NCBI GenBank assembly: GCA_030447875.1
Contig: JAUJOA010000003.1
Coordinates: forward strand, 1-64,000
Origin: Thermoleophilaceae bacterium
GTDB lineage: Bacteria > Actinomycetota > Thermoleophilia > Solirubrobacterales > Thermoleophilaceae
Reading direction: 5' to 3'
Length of the DNA stretch: 64,000 nucleotides
The notes below the pieces were generated by a model, which searched no databases, was not told the DNA's origin, and worked only from the letters and a program-made list of their open reading frames with translations. Positions 1 to 8,108 of the stretch are shown in pieces (position 1 is the first letter of the stretch; each line of letters opens with the position of its first letter). A program made the translations under genes and the position numbers.

Positions 1-184
1 GGAACTCGAGGCTGGCCGCGTCCTTCGGTGCGGACGTCGCCTCGGTGTGGGCGGTAGGAGTGCTCTTCAAGGGCGGTGCCCGAGGGCGGGAAGCCGCCAT
101 CCTAACCGGAAGCCCGGCTGCTTTCACAAACTCGCGGCGCGCTGGGTCGGATCCCGCCCTCTCGCATTCGAGGGCGCTCCATGG

Positions 185-190
185 CACTAT
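185..190 (+). promoter_or_regulatory. possible -10 box of leaderless transcript
   Basis: CACTAT ends 7 nt before the ATG at 198. It is a weak match to TATAAT (A2, A5, T6) but has the spacing seen before many other starts in this window. The first 184 bases hold nothing I can assign. Confidence 0.25.
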
Positions 191-197
191 GCGAGCC

Positions 198-1739
198 ATG
201 CTGAGGGCTGGCCTGGCGGGAGCCGCGACGGTCGTTTTGGCGCTCGGCACCGCGTCGCCCGCCGCAGCCGAGCGCGTGCGGTCCACGCCCATCCCCGAGA
301 CGCCCACGGACGACGTGGCGACCTTCATCGGCTCGCCGGCGTCGCCCAAGCCGCTCGAGCGCCTTACGGTGCCTCGCCATCCGTTCATGGCGCCGAACGG
401 GCAAAGCAACATTCACGACGACGCCTACATGAGCGACACGTACAACCGCGCTGGTCCGCTCGGGCGCAGGATGAGCCGAACCTCGACCTACCGAGCGCCC
501 GGAGCGGACTGCGCGTCCGTGACGTTCGACGCCCGCGGGCGCGTGGTCACGATCTGCGTCGGGCTGCTGCGGCCGCAGCTCGTGCTGATGGATCCAAGGA
601 CGCTGGACGAGCTGGCCAGGTTCGACCTGCCACCGCGCCGGCCCGGCCTCGGGAACCCGTTCACCGACTTCACCGGTGGTGGCTACTTCTATCTCGACCA
701 CCGGGACCGGGCCGTCATCCCCACCACCACCCGCCACATCTACGTGGTCGCCGAGGCTTCCGGGCCGAGCTTCGAGTTGAGGCGCGACTATGACCTGACC
801 GCCGTCGTGGGCCAGGGCGATTCGATCGTCTCGGCGCTGCCGGACTTCGACGGCCGCATCTGGTTCGTCTCGACGCGCGGGGTGGTTGGCAATGTCGACC
901 CGCGCAGCGGCCGTGTCAGGGCGCTCACCCTGCCCGGAGAGGGCATCACCAACTCGTTCGCGGTCGACGAGGACGGTGGCGTCTACATCGTCACGGACCG
1001 CGCGCTCTACCGCTTCGAGGCGGCCCGGAGCGGCCGACCGAAGGTGATCTGGCGACAGGGCTACCGGAACAGCGGAGAGCAGAAGCCGGGCCAGGTCGAC
1101 GACGGCTCGGGCACCACCCCCACGGTCATGGGACGGAAGTACGTCGCGATCACCGACAACGCGGACCCCATGAACGTCGTCGTGTACCGCCGCGGGCGCG
1201 AGGTGAACGGACGACGACAGGTTTGCCGCCAATCGGTCTTCAAGCGCGGAGCGAGCGCAACCGACAACTCCCTGATCGCCACGGAGCGCTCGATCATCGT
1301 CGAGAACAACTACGGGTACACCGGCCCCTCATCCACGGAGAACGGCGGCGTGACCGAGCCTGGAGTCGAGCGAGTGGACCTCGACCGCGACGGCCACGGC
1401 TGCGACACGAGGTGGAAGAGCGACGTGATCAGCCCGACGGTCGTGCCGAAGCTCTCGCTCGCGAACGGCCTCGTCTACGTCTACACGAAGAACCGCGATC
1501 GCGACGATCCGTGGTACCTCACCGCGCTCAGCTTCCGAAGCGGCAAGACGATCTACAGGCGGCTCTCCGGCACCGGGCTCGGCTTCAACAACAACTATGC
1601 GCCGATCTCGATCGGACCGGACGGGACCGCCTACGTGGGCACGCTCGGCGGGTTGGTGGCGTTGCGCGACACGAGGCCGGCGCGGCGCGCCGACCGTGAC
1701 GGCGACCGATTCAACCGCGGCGACGGTCCGTTCCGCTGA
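198..1739 (+). CDS. secreted beta-propeller-like protein
   Basis: Not assigned to a named family. The first 25-30 residues form a classic signal peptide: a basic start, a hydrophobic core (LAGAATVVLALG) and an AAA-E type cleavage site. The mature part of about 485 residues is rich in short beta-type repeats such as DFDGRIWFVSTRGVVGNVDPRSG, DEDGGVYIVTDRALYRF and GPDGTAYVGTLGGLVAL. These resemble blades of a PQQ/SMP-30-like propeller. A DLDRDGHGC stretch looks like a calcium-binding loop. Exported, function unknown. ATG 198 is preferred because a -10-like box lies 7 nt upstream; an in-frame ATG at 189 also works. It converges with the next gene, 9 bp away. Confidence 0.7.
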   Translation: MLRAGLAGAATVVLALGTASPAAAERVRSTPIPETPTDDVATFIGSPASPKPLERLTVPRHPFMAPNGQSNIHDDAYMSDTYNRAGPLGRRMSRTSTYRAPGADCASVTFDARGRVVTICVGLLRPQLVLMDPRTLDELARFDLPPRRPGLGNPFTDFTGGGYFYLDHRDRAVIPTTTRHIYVVAEASGPSFELRRDYDLTAVVGQGDSIVSALPDFDGRIWFVSTRGVVGNVDPRSGRVRALTLPGEGITNSFAVDEDGGVYIVTDRALYRFEAARSGRPKVIWRQGYRNSGEQKPGQVDDGSGTTPTVMGRKYVAITDNADPMNVVVYRRGREVNGRRQVCRQSVFKRGASATDNSLIATERSIIVENNYGYTGPSSTENGGVTEPGVERVDLDRDGHGCDTRWKSDVISPTVVPKLSLANGLVYVYTKNRDRDDPWYLTALSFRSGKTIYRRLSGTGLGFNNNYAPISIGPDGTAYVGTLGGLVALRDTRPARRADRDGDRFNRGDGPFR

Positions 1740-1748
1740 GCGAGCACC

Positions 1749-2207
1749 TCAGCGGCCGGACGGCCCGCCGATCGACGAGCCCGAGTAGAAGAAGAACCAG
1801 ATCTCGAAGACGGCCACGGCGATCATGACCATGCCGACGAGGATTCCGTCGAACAGCGACAGCTGCGCCTGACCGCCCTCCTCGTGAGGTCGCTCACCGC
1901 GCATGCTGCGAAGCCAGGGGGTGTGCCGACTGACGGTGGGCCGGCGGCCGGTGACGCGATCGTAGGTGCGGCTCAGCCTACTGAGGACGGCTACGAGCAC
2001 GCCGCTCACGCCGGCGATGATCAGTGCGACTACCGCGATGGCGCTCATCGACGGCGGCCCGCTGCCCTGCACTCGCGAGCCGACCCACAGGGCGAGCAGC
2101 GGGCTGCCGGTCCAGACGTTAAGTGCGACGACGGCCATGAGGATCGCGAGCCCGACTCGCTTCAGGCGGAGCGACCACCCGGCGCTTGTGGCCTCCTGAG
2201 CGCTCAC
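1749..2207 (-). CDS. three-helix membrane protein, unknown function
   Basis: 152 residues. Predicted membrane segments lie near residues 18-41, 54-76 and 121-143, with a polar cytoplasm-like loop (about 77-120) rich in Arg. No catalytic motif is visible and I do not recognise the family. Start is GTG. The C-terminus ends in a short Ser/Gly tail. It stands alone, convergent with the secreted protein and 107 bp upstream of the sulfurtransferase stop codon. Confidence 0.6.
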   Translation of the reverse strand: MSAQEATSAGWSLRLKRVGLAILMAVVALNVWTGSPLLALWVGSRVQGSGPPSMSAIAVVALIIAGVSGVLVAVLSRLSRTYDRVTGRRPTVSRHTPWLRSMRGERPHEEGGQAQLSLFDGILVGMVMIAVAVFEIWFFFYSGSSIGGPSGR

Positions 2208-2313
2208 GGCACGCCTATCTAACCGCCTTCGACCCGGCGTGTCGAGTGTCGGGCCGCGGCCGCTCGCCGCGCGCCCGGCCGGGCCGGGAGCGCGCGCGAC
2301 GGCGGATCTGCCC

Positions 2314-3156
2314 CTAGACGTCCTTCTCGACCGGCACGTTGACCATGTTGCCCCACTCGGTCCACGACCCGTCGTAGTTCTTCACGTTCTCCTCTCCGAG
2401 CAGCTCGTGCAGCACGAACCAGGTGTGCGCGGAGCGCTCACCGATCCGGCAGTAGGCGATCACGTCGTTTCCGTTCACCACGCCCTTGCTGCCGTAGAGC
2501 TCGCGCAGCTCGTCGGCCGACTTGAACGTGCCGTCCTCACGGACGGCCTGCGCCCACGGCACCGATGCGGCGCCGGGGATGTGGCCCGCACGCTGCGCGC
2601 CTTCCTGCTCGTACCCCGCCATCGCGATCAGCTCGCCCGAGAACTCCTGCGGCGAGCGTACGTCCACGAGCTTGATCCTGGAGTCGAGCGCCGCCAGCAC
2701 CTCGTCGCGCTTCGCGCGGATCGCGTCGTCGCCGGGCTGCGCCTGGAACCGAACGGGCTCGTACTCGGGCACGTCGCCCGTGGTCGGGCGGCCCTCGTCG
2801 ATCCACTTCTCGCGCGGGCCGTTCATCAGCTTCACGTTGTCGTGGCCGTAGAACTTCAGGTACCAGTAGGTGTAGGCGGCGAACCAGTTGTTGCGGTCGC
2901 CGTAGAGCACGATCGTGTGATCGTTGGAGATGCCCCGGCTGCCGAAGAGGGCGCCGAACTCCTCGGGCCCGAGGAAGTCGCGCTTTACCTGGTCCTGGAG
3001 GTCCGCCTTCCAGTCGAAGCCGACCGCGCCCGGGATGTGCGCCTCCTGGTAGAGGGCGGGGTTCTCGTCGACCTCGACGATGCGGATCGAATCGTCGTTC
3101 AGATGCTCCTGGACCCAGTCGGTCTCTACGAGCACGTCCTTCGCGTAGTCAGCCAC
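2314..3156 (-). CDS. thiosulfate/3-mercaptopyruvate sulfurtransferase
   Basis: 280 residues, the usual length for two tandem rhodanese domains. The C-terminal domain carries the active loop CRIGERS with the persulfide cysteine at residue 236. The matching loop of the N-terminal domain reads YGDRNN, so its cysteine is replaced by Asp and that domain is non-catalytic, as in classical rhodaneses. It would move sulfane sulfur from thiosulfate or mercaptopyruvate to cyanide or thiol acceptors in the cytoplasm. Start is GTG behind a very strong ribosome-binding site. The CRxGxR loop is closer to thiosulfate sulfurtransferases than to the CG[S/T]GVT loop of mercaptopyruvate enzymes (family knowledge). 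Confidence 0.88.
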   Translation of the reverse strand: MADYAKDVLVETDWVQEHLNDDSIRIVEVDENPALYQEAHIPGAVGFDWKADLQDQVKRDFLGPEEFGALFGSRGISNDHTIVLYGDRNNWFAAYTYWYLKFYGHDNVKLMNGPREKWIDEGRPTTGDVPEYEPVRFQAQPGDDAIRAKRDEVLAALDSRIKLVDVRSPQEFSGELIAMAGYEQEGAQRAGHIPGAASVPWAQAVREDGTFKSADELRELYGSKGVVNGNDVIAYCRIGERSAHTWFVLHELLGEENVKNYDGSWTEWGNMVNVPVEKDV

Positions 3157-3160
3157 AGGA

Positions 3161-3170
3161 CCTCACCTCC
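3161..3170 (-). promoter_or_regulatory. strong Shine-Dalgarno sequence
   Basis: GGAGGTGAGG on the minus strand, 4 nt before the GTG of the sulfurtransferase gene. It is nearly fully complementary to the 16S anti-SD. It stands out here because many neighbouring genes have no SD. The 87-bp gap behind it (3157-3243) is unusually AT-rich and probably holds the promoter; no clear -35/-10 pair was seen. Confidence 0.6.
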
Positions 3171-3243
3171 AGAGGAAATACAGAAAAGCCACTTGGGATT
3201 AGGGACATTTGTATCAGGACGACGGCTCCAACTCGGGCGCAGG

Positions 3244-3735
3244 CTAATGGGAGAGGACGCGCTCCACGGCGGTCGTTGCGGCCTCGATCCAGGCCGAGTG
3301 GTCGCTCGGGTCCTCAGCGAGGATCGCGACCGGCATCCGGTGGGTGTGGCCAACGTCGGTGGCGAGCTTGGCTCCCCGCTCGAGGAGCGTCGACGGCACG
3401 CTCCCGGCCGCCTCGTAGACCACGCCGCGCACCGGGGTGTCGACAAGCGCGTCGAGCAGGGACTGCAGCCGTGGGCCGTGGAGAGCGGCCACCGCTTCCG
3501 CTTCCCCGCCGGCCGTTCCCATCAGCCAGCAGAGCACGCTCACCCCCTCGACATGGGACATCAACGTTCCGAGGCGGTCGGGATCCCCCACGACCGCCTC
3601 GGCGCCGCTGGCCTCGATCGCCGCGCGCCTCGACGGGTCGCGCGTCGTGCCGCGCACGGTGTGCCCGGCGCCACCCAGCGCGACGGACAGCGCCCGGCCG
3701 CGGCAGCCGCAGCCGACGATGAGCGCGCGCGCCAC
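3244..3735 (-). CDS. Rossmann-fold NAD(P)-binding protein
   Basis: 163 residues. The N-terminus ARALIVGCGCRGRAL is a dinucleotide-binding turn (GxGxxG), followed by a strand with TTRDPSR that resembles the second beta strand of NAD(P)-binding epimerase-like proteins. No catalytic YxxxK motif is visible and the protein is shorter than a normal epimerase or dehydrogenase, so its reaction is unknown. GTG start directly abuts the stop of the upstream membrane-protein gene (TAGGTG), so the two are translationally coupled. Confidence 0.65.
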   Translation of the reverse strand: MARALIVGCGCRGRALSVALGGAGHTVRGTTRDPSRRAAIEASGAEAVVGDPDRLGTLMSHVEGVSVLCWLMGTAGGEAEAVAALHGPRLQSLLDALVDTPVRGVVYEAAGSVPSTLLERGAKLATDVGHTHRMPVAILAEDPSDHSAWIEAATTAVERVLSH

Positions 3736-4035
3736 CTACTCGCGCTCGCGATACCTCTGGGCGCGCTCCTCGCGCTCGCGCTCCTCCGCTTCCACCTGGG
3801 CGCGGAAGCCCTCCTCGGTGATCTCCTGACGCCCCGAGCGACGGCGACGCTCGTTCTGGGCCTCGAGCATCTGGTCGACGTCATCGAGCTCGAGCTCGAT
3901 CTCCTGCTCCTCGGAGCGGGTCGGCCTCCAGTCGAGCACGTCGGCACCGCTCTTCGGATGCCATCTCCCGATCGCGATGAAGCCGAGGACGAGCGCGATC
4001 AAGGCTCCGACGACCACGAGGGTGAACGGATCCAT
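3736..4035 (-). CDS. small single-pass membrane protein with charged coiled tail
   Basis: 99 residues. One membrane helix near residues 5-24, then a highly charged C-terminal region (EEQEIELELDDVDQ, EAEEREREERAQRY) that is probably helical or coiled coil. Function unknown. First gene of a two-gene unit with the Rossmann protein. It is divergent from the thiolase gene, with only 44 bp between the two starts and a -10-like box for each. Confidence 0.6.
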   Translation of the reverse strand: MDPFTLVVVGALIALVLGFIAIGRWHPKSGADVLDWRPTRSEEQEIELELDDVDQMLEAQNERRRRSGRQEITEEGFRAQVEAEEREREERAQRYRERE

Positions 4036-4041
4036 CGGCCT

Positions 4042-4047
4042 AGCTTA
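4042..4047 (-). promoter_or_regulatory. -10 box, leaderless type
   Basis: TAAGCT on the minus strand ends 6 nt before the ATG at 4035. No Shine-Dalgarno sequence is present. It is paired back to back with the thiolase promoter. Confidence 0.5.
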
Positions 4048-4067
4048 GTGCCGATCCGGGCCGCCAG

Positions 4068-4073
4068 TACGAT
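4068..4073 (+). promoter_or_regulatory. -10 box, leaderless type
   Basis: TACGAT ends 6 nt before the thiolase ATG at 4080, with no Shine-Dalgarno sequence between. A weak TTAGTG lies 17 nt upstream as a possible -35. Confidence 0.5.
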
Positions 4074-4079
4074 CCCGCG

Positions 4080-5285
4080 ATGCCCGACGCCTTCATCGTC
4101 GACGCCGCCCGCACCCCGATGGGCCGCTACGCCGGGGCTCTTTCCAGCGTGCGGCCCGACGACCTGGCGGCGCGCGTGGTCTCCGCCGTGGTCGAGCGCA
4201 CCCGCGCGCCGACGGGCGAGATCGCCGACGTGTACATGGGCTGCACGAACGCCGCGGGCGAGGACAACCGCAACGTGGCGCGGATGGCTTCGCTTCTGGC
4301 CGGGCTGCCGCATGAGGTGCCCGGCGCGACCGTGAACCGGCTGTGCGCCTCCGGCCTCGAGGCGGTCAGTCAGGCGGGCCGGGCACTGCGGCTGGGCGAG
4401 GGCGACCTGTACCTCGCCGGCGGAGTGGAATCGATGAGCCGCTCGCCGTACGTGATGCTCAAGCCCGAGCGGGGCTTCCCGCGCGGAAGCGGCGAGCTCG
4501 TGGATTCGGCGCTCGGGTGGCGCTTCGTGAACCCGCGAATCGCCGAGCGGCACTCCACGGAGTCGATGGGCGAGACGGCCGAGAACGTGGCCGAGCGCTA
4601 CGGCGTCTCGCGCGAGGACCAGGACGCCTTCGCGCTCGAGTCGCACCGCCGGGCCGTGGCAGCCACGGAGGCGGGGCGCTTCGACGATGAGATCGTGACG
4701 GTCGACGCGCCACAGCCGAAGGGAGCCCCGGTCACCGTGCACTCCGATGACGGGCCACGGGAGGACACCACGCTGGAGCGCCTGGCCCAGCTGCGCCCGG
4801 CGTTTCGTGAGGGCGGCTGCGTCACCGCGGGCAACTCCTCCGGGTTGAACGACGGCGCCGCGTGCGCCTTGATCGCCACGCGCGAGCGCGCGGAGGCGCT
4901 CGGGCGCGAGCCGCTGGCACGGATCGTCTCCACCGGTGTGGCGGGCGTCGACCCCGCCTACATGGGCATCGGGCCGGTGCCGGCCACGCGACTCGCGCTG
5001 GAGCGGGCCGGGATCGGGGCGGACGAGCTCGACTTGGTAGAGCTCAACGAGGCCTTCGCCGCCCAGGTGCTCGCGTGCATGGGTGAGCTCGGCATCCCGC
5101 ACGACAAGCTCAACGTCAACGGCGGGGCGATCGCCCTCGGCCACCCCCTCGGCTGCTCGGGGGCCCGGCTCCTTGGAACGCTTTGCTGGGAGCTTCGCCG
5201 TCGGGGCGGCCGCTACGGCCTCGCGACGATGTGCATCGGCGTGGGCATGGGCATGGCAATGGTCGTGGAGAACCCCGCCGCGTGA
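4080..5285 (+). CDS. acetyl-CoA C-acyltransferase (thiolase)
   Basis: 401 residues, normal thiolase length. The acyl-accepting cysteine is C89 in NRLCASG; the catalytic pair is H355 in GHPLGCSG and C385 in ATMCIGVG. It cleaves 3-ketoacyl-CoA with CoA, or runs in reverse to condense acetyl-CoA. The next genes are acyl-CoA dehydrogenase and crotonase in overlapping frames, so it most likely does the last step of beta-oxidation or of aromatic ring-fission product breakdown (PaaJ/PcaF-like). The start has no SD; a -10 box lies immediately upstream. The stop overlaps the next start (GTGA). Confidence 0.92.
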   Translation: MPDAFIVDAARTPMGRYAGALSSVRPDDLAARVVSAVVERTRAPTGEIADVYMGCTNAAGEDNRNVARMASLLAGLPHEVPGATVNRLCASGLEAVSQAGRALRLGEGDLYLAGGVESMSRSPYVMLKPERGFPRGSGELVDSALGWRFVNPRIAERHSTESMGETAENVAERYGVSREDQDAFALESHRRAVAATEAGRFDDEIVTVDAPQPKGAPVTVHSDDGPREDTTLERLAQLRPAFREGGCVTAGNSSGLNDGAACALIATRERAEALGREPLARIVSTGVAGVDPAYMGIGPVPATRLALERAGIGADELDLVELNEAFAAQVLACMGELGIPHDKLNVNGGAIALGHPLGCSGARLLGTLCWELRRRGGRYGLATMCIGVGMGMAMVVENPAA

Positions 5286-6439
5286 TCGACTTCGAGCTGA
5301 CCGACGAGCAGCGGCTCGTTCGCGAGACGGCCCGCGACTTCGCGGACGGCGAGATCGTCCCCGTGGTACGCGACAACGACCGGGCCGAGCGCTTCGACAC
5401 CGAGCTCGTGAAGAAGCTCGGCGACATGGGCTATCTCGGCTCCATCGTGGCCGAGGAGTACGGCGGACGGGGACTTGACTACCGAACCTACGGGCTGATC
5501 GTCGAGGAGGTCGGAAGGGGCGACTCCTCGGCGCGGACCGTCGTCTCAGTCCAGACCTCGCTCGTCTGCTCGTCGATCGAGCGTTGGGGCACGGAAGGGC
5601 AGAAGCACGAGTGGCTCCCGCGGCTGTGCACCGGTGAGGCGCTCGGCTGCTTCGGCCTCACCGAGCCGAACACCGGGTCCGACGCCGCGAACCTGTCGAC
5701 GCGCGCCACCCGGACGGACGGCGGCTGGAGCATCTCAGGGCAGAAGCAGTGGATCTCGATGGGCAACTACGCGAAGGTGGCCCTCGTATTCGCGCAGACC
5801 GATCCCGGGAAGGCGCACCGTGGACTCGCCTGCTTCCTGGTGCCCACCGATACGGACGGCTTCTCCGCCTCGTCGATACACGGCAAGCTGGGTCTGCGCG
5901 GCTCGGACACCGCCGAGCTCTCCCTGGACGCCGTCGAGGTACCCGAGGAGGCGATGCTCGGCGAGGTGGGCGACGGCTTCAAGGTCGCGATGTCGGCGCT
6001 CGACTCGGGGCGCTTCAGCGTCGCGGCCGGCTGCGTCGGGATCTGTCAGGGCTGCGTGGACGCCTCGGTCTCGTACGCGAAGGAGCGCGAGCAGTTCGGC
6101 CGGCCGATCGCGGCCTTTCAGCTGGTCCAGGAGATGATCGCCGACATGGTCGTCGACGCCGATGCCGCTCGGGCGCTGGTCTGGCGCGCGGGGTGGCTCA
6201 AGGACTCCGGAAAGCCGAACACCACCGAGACCTCGATCGCGAAGCTGTTCGCGACGGAGGCGGCCGTGCGGAGCGCCAACGCCGCGATCCAGGTGCACGG
6301 CGGCTCCGGCTACGTGGATGACTATCCGGTCGAGCGCTACCTGCGCGACGCGAGGGTGACGACGCTGTACGAGGGAACGTCCCAGATCCAGAAGCTGATC
6401 ATCGGCCGCGCCGCCACCGGCGTGAACGCCATGACCTGA
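5282..6439 (+). CDS. acyl-CoA dehydrogenase
   Basis: 385 residues, short-chain type. It shows the FAD/substrate motif CFGLTEPNTGSDAANL near residues 120-135, the GQKQWISMGNYA strand, and the C-terminal YEGTSQIQ motif with the catalytic base at about E364. It introduces the 2,3 double bond into acyl-CoA and passes electrons to ETF. GTG start overlaps the thiolase stop. A longer frame extends upstream inside the thiolase gene, but homology begins at IDFELTDEQ, so the GTG at 5282 is chosen. Confidence 0.93.
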   Translation: MIDFELTDEQRLVRETARDFADGEIVPVVRDNDRAERFDTELVKKLGDMGYLGSIVAEEYGGRGLDYRTYGLIVEEVGRGDSSARTVVSVQTSLVCSSIERWGTEGQKHEWLPRLCTGEALGCFGLTEPNTGSDAANLSTRATRTDGGWSISGQKQWISMGNYAKVALVFAQTDPGKAHRGLACFLVPTDTDGFSASSIHGKLGLRGSDTAELSLDAVEVPEEAMLGEVGDGFKVAMSALDSGRFSVAAGCVGICQGCVDASVSYAKEREQFGRPIAAFQLVQEMIADMVVDADAARALVWRAGWLKDSGKPNTTETSIAKLFATEAAVRSANAAIQVHGGSGYVDDYPVERYLRDARVTTLYEGTSQIQKLIIGRAATGVNAMT

Positions 6440-7236
6440 TGGAGCCGCCCGAGGCGCACGGAGCGCACGGGTCGACGGTCCTCGCGGAGGTCCGCGGTGC
6501 CGTGGGTTTGGCGCGGCTCAACCGGCCCGAGGCGCGTAACGCCCTCTCTCCCGAGGTGATGGAGACGCTCGCGCAGCTGCTCGAGGCCTTTGACGCGGAC
6601 CCGGCGATCCGCTGCGTGGTCGTGGCGGGCGGCGATGAGGTCTTCGCCGCGGGAGCCGACATCAAGGCAATGCGTGACCGCAGCTTCCAGGAGGCGCTCG
6701 TGTCCCCGGCGGCGCGGTTCTGGCCGCGGGTGGCCGCCTGTAGGACTCCGCTCGTGGCGGCGGTGTCCGGTTACGCGCTCGGGGCGGGCTGCGAGCTCGC
6801 GCTGGCGTGCGACATGATCGTCGCCTCCGAGACGGCGGAGTTCGGCCAGCCGGAGATCATGCTGGGGATCATCCCGGGCGGCGGGGGCACCCAGCGGCTG
6901 GCGAGGGTGGTGGGCAAGCAGCGGGCGATGGAGCTCGTGCTGACCGGGCGGCGGATCGGCGCGCAGGAGGCGCTCCGATTCGGGTTCGTCAACCAAGTGG
7001 CCGGCAAGAGGGAGTGGCTCGAGAAAGCGCTCGAGGTGGCGGGTGTCGTAGCCCGCCGGCCGCCGATCGCCACGCGCCTCGCCAAGCAGGCGGTGCTCGC
7101 GGCGGAGGAGGCGGGACTCACCGCGGGGCTCGACCACGAGCGCCGGCTGTTCGAGATCGCGATGGCCACCGAGGACCGCGTGGAGGGCATGACCGCCTTC
7201 ATCGAGAAGCGGCCGCCCGAGTTCCGCGGGCGCTGA
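6439..7236 (+). CDS. enoyl-CoA hydratase (crotonase)
   Basis: 265 residues. Crotonase-fold landmarks: the first oxyanion segment FAAGADIKAM, the second SGYALGAGCELALACD, and FGQPEIMLGIIPGGGGTQRL with the catalytic glutamate region. It hydrates trans-2-enoyl-CoA to 3-hydroxyacyl-CoA. ATG overlaps the previous stop by one base (TGATG), so it is the third gene of a coupled thiolase-dehydrogenase-hydratase unit. Confidence 0.92.
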   Translation: MEPPEAHGAHGSTVLAEVRGAVGLARLNRPEARNALSPEVMETLAQLLEAFDADPAIRCVVVAGGDEVFAAGADIKAMRDRSFQEALVSPAARFWPRVAACRTPLVAAVSGYALGAGCELALACDMIVASETAEFGQPEIMLGIIPGGGGTQRLARVVGKQRAMELVLTGRRIGAQEALRFGFVNQVAGKREWLEKALEVAGVVARRPPIATRLAKQAVLAAEEAGLTAGLDHERRLFEIAMATEDRVEGMTAFIEKRPPEFRGR

Positions 7237-7327
7237 GCGGCGCGGCTCCGAGGGGCGCGGGGGCTCCGAGCGGCCGGCTACGGCCGGTGGGGCCGGAGCC
7301 GGACCCACCGCCAACCCCGCTGGCGAC

Positions 7328-7390
7328 TTACGAATACGAAGTTGCGTCACACGCAAGAAAGTTGCGTGGAGGACAACTCCGTTCTCGTAA
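7328..7390. repeat. imperfect 17-bp inverted repeat with inner hairpin
   Basis: The arms are TTACGAATACGAAGTTG (7328-7344) and CAACTCCGTTCTCGTAA (7374-7390). They match at 14 of 17 positions; on the minus strand two of the three mismatches become G-U pairs. The 29-nt loop itself contains TTGCGT-cac-ACGCAA and a further GTTGCGT. The element lies between two convergent genes (ends at 7236 and 7450), so it may act as a two-way terminator or be a REP-like palindrome. The rest of the 213-bp gap shows nothing else. Confidence 0.55.
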
Positions 7391-7449
7391 ACCGCCAGTC
7401 ACCGGAGAGGGAGCGTGCAGGCGCCGGCGGGCGATCGTGAGCCGTCCGC

Positions 7450-8028
7450 CTACCGCCTGCCCTCGCTCCACTTGCCGGCCACTCGAGGCTCATGACGCTC
7501 TATCCGGTCGAGGATCGCCGCGGGCGACCGCTCGACGATCAGCTCGGCTCGATGCTCCACGCCGAAGAAGCCTTCGGCTACCGAGTGGTCGAGGAAGGAG
7601 AGCAGGGAGTCGTAGTAGCCGGCGACGTTCAACAGGCCGCAGGGCTTCTCGTGCAGACCGAGCTGTCCCCAGCTGAGCACCTCGATGAGCTCCTCGAGCG
7701 TTCCGAGCCCGCCGGGCAGCGCCATGAAGCCGTCGGCCAGTTCCGCCATGACCGCCTTGCGCTCGTGGAGCGAGCCGACCACGCGGAGCTCGGAAAGTCC
7801 CGTGTGCGCGCGTTCGCGCTCGACCAGCCGTCGGGGTACCACTCCGATGACGCGGCCGTCGTCGGCCAGCACCGCATCGGCCAGGGCACCCATCAGGCCG
7901 ACGCTCGCGCCGCCATAGACGAGCGTCGCTCCCCGCCTCGTCAACTCCCGGCCGAGCTCCCCCGCGGCATCAACGTAGGCGTGGCCTGCCCCGGCGCTCG
8001 AGCCGCAGAAGACGCAGACGTGCGTCAA
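7450..8028 (-). CDS. LOG family protein (nucleoside 5'-monophosphate phosphoribohydrolase type)
   Basis: 192 residues with the TTG start at 8028. The family signature PGGLGTLEEL (PGGxGTxxE) is at about residues 102-111, with a Rossmann-like N-terminus (THVCVFCGSSAG) and YGGASVGLMGALADA. LOG enzymes release free bases from nucleoside monophosphates, classically cytokinin riboside phosphates. In bacteria the role is often nucleotide salvage. The open frame continues upstream to 8172, but that part is Arg/Pro-rich and unlike the family, so the TTG just before the first strand is chosen. Opposite in strand to the surrounding fatty-acid genes. Confidence 0.82.
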   Translation of the reverse strand: MTHVCVFCGSSAGAGHAYVDAAGELGRELTRRGATLVYGGASVGLMGALADAVLADDGRVIGVVPRRLVERERAHTGLSELRVVGSLHERKAVMAELADGFMALPGGLGTLEELIEVLSWGQLGLHEKPCGLLNVAGYYDSLLSFLDHSVAEGFFGVEHRAELIVERSPAAILDRIERHEPRVAGKWSEGRR

Positions 8029-8108
8029 ACTCGCGCGCGCATGGAGGGGACCGTCACGGACGCGATCATCCCGGACCGGCCAACGGTCGATCGGCAGGCC
8101 ATGGACTG

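Noticed and set aside
45..197. Upstream start at 45 for the secreted protein
   Set aside because: It adds about 50 residues without signal-peptide character; the signal peptide begins at 189/198.
2239..4335. Long plus-strand open frame of 698 codons
   Set aside because: It runs antisense through the sulfurtransferase, Rossmann and membrane-protein genes, which all show clear protein motifs. Its own translation is Arg/Leu/Val-rich without motifs, a common effect of high GC in the third codon position.
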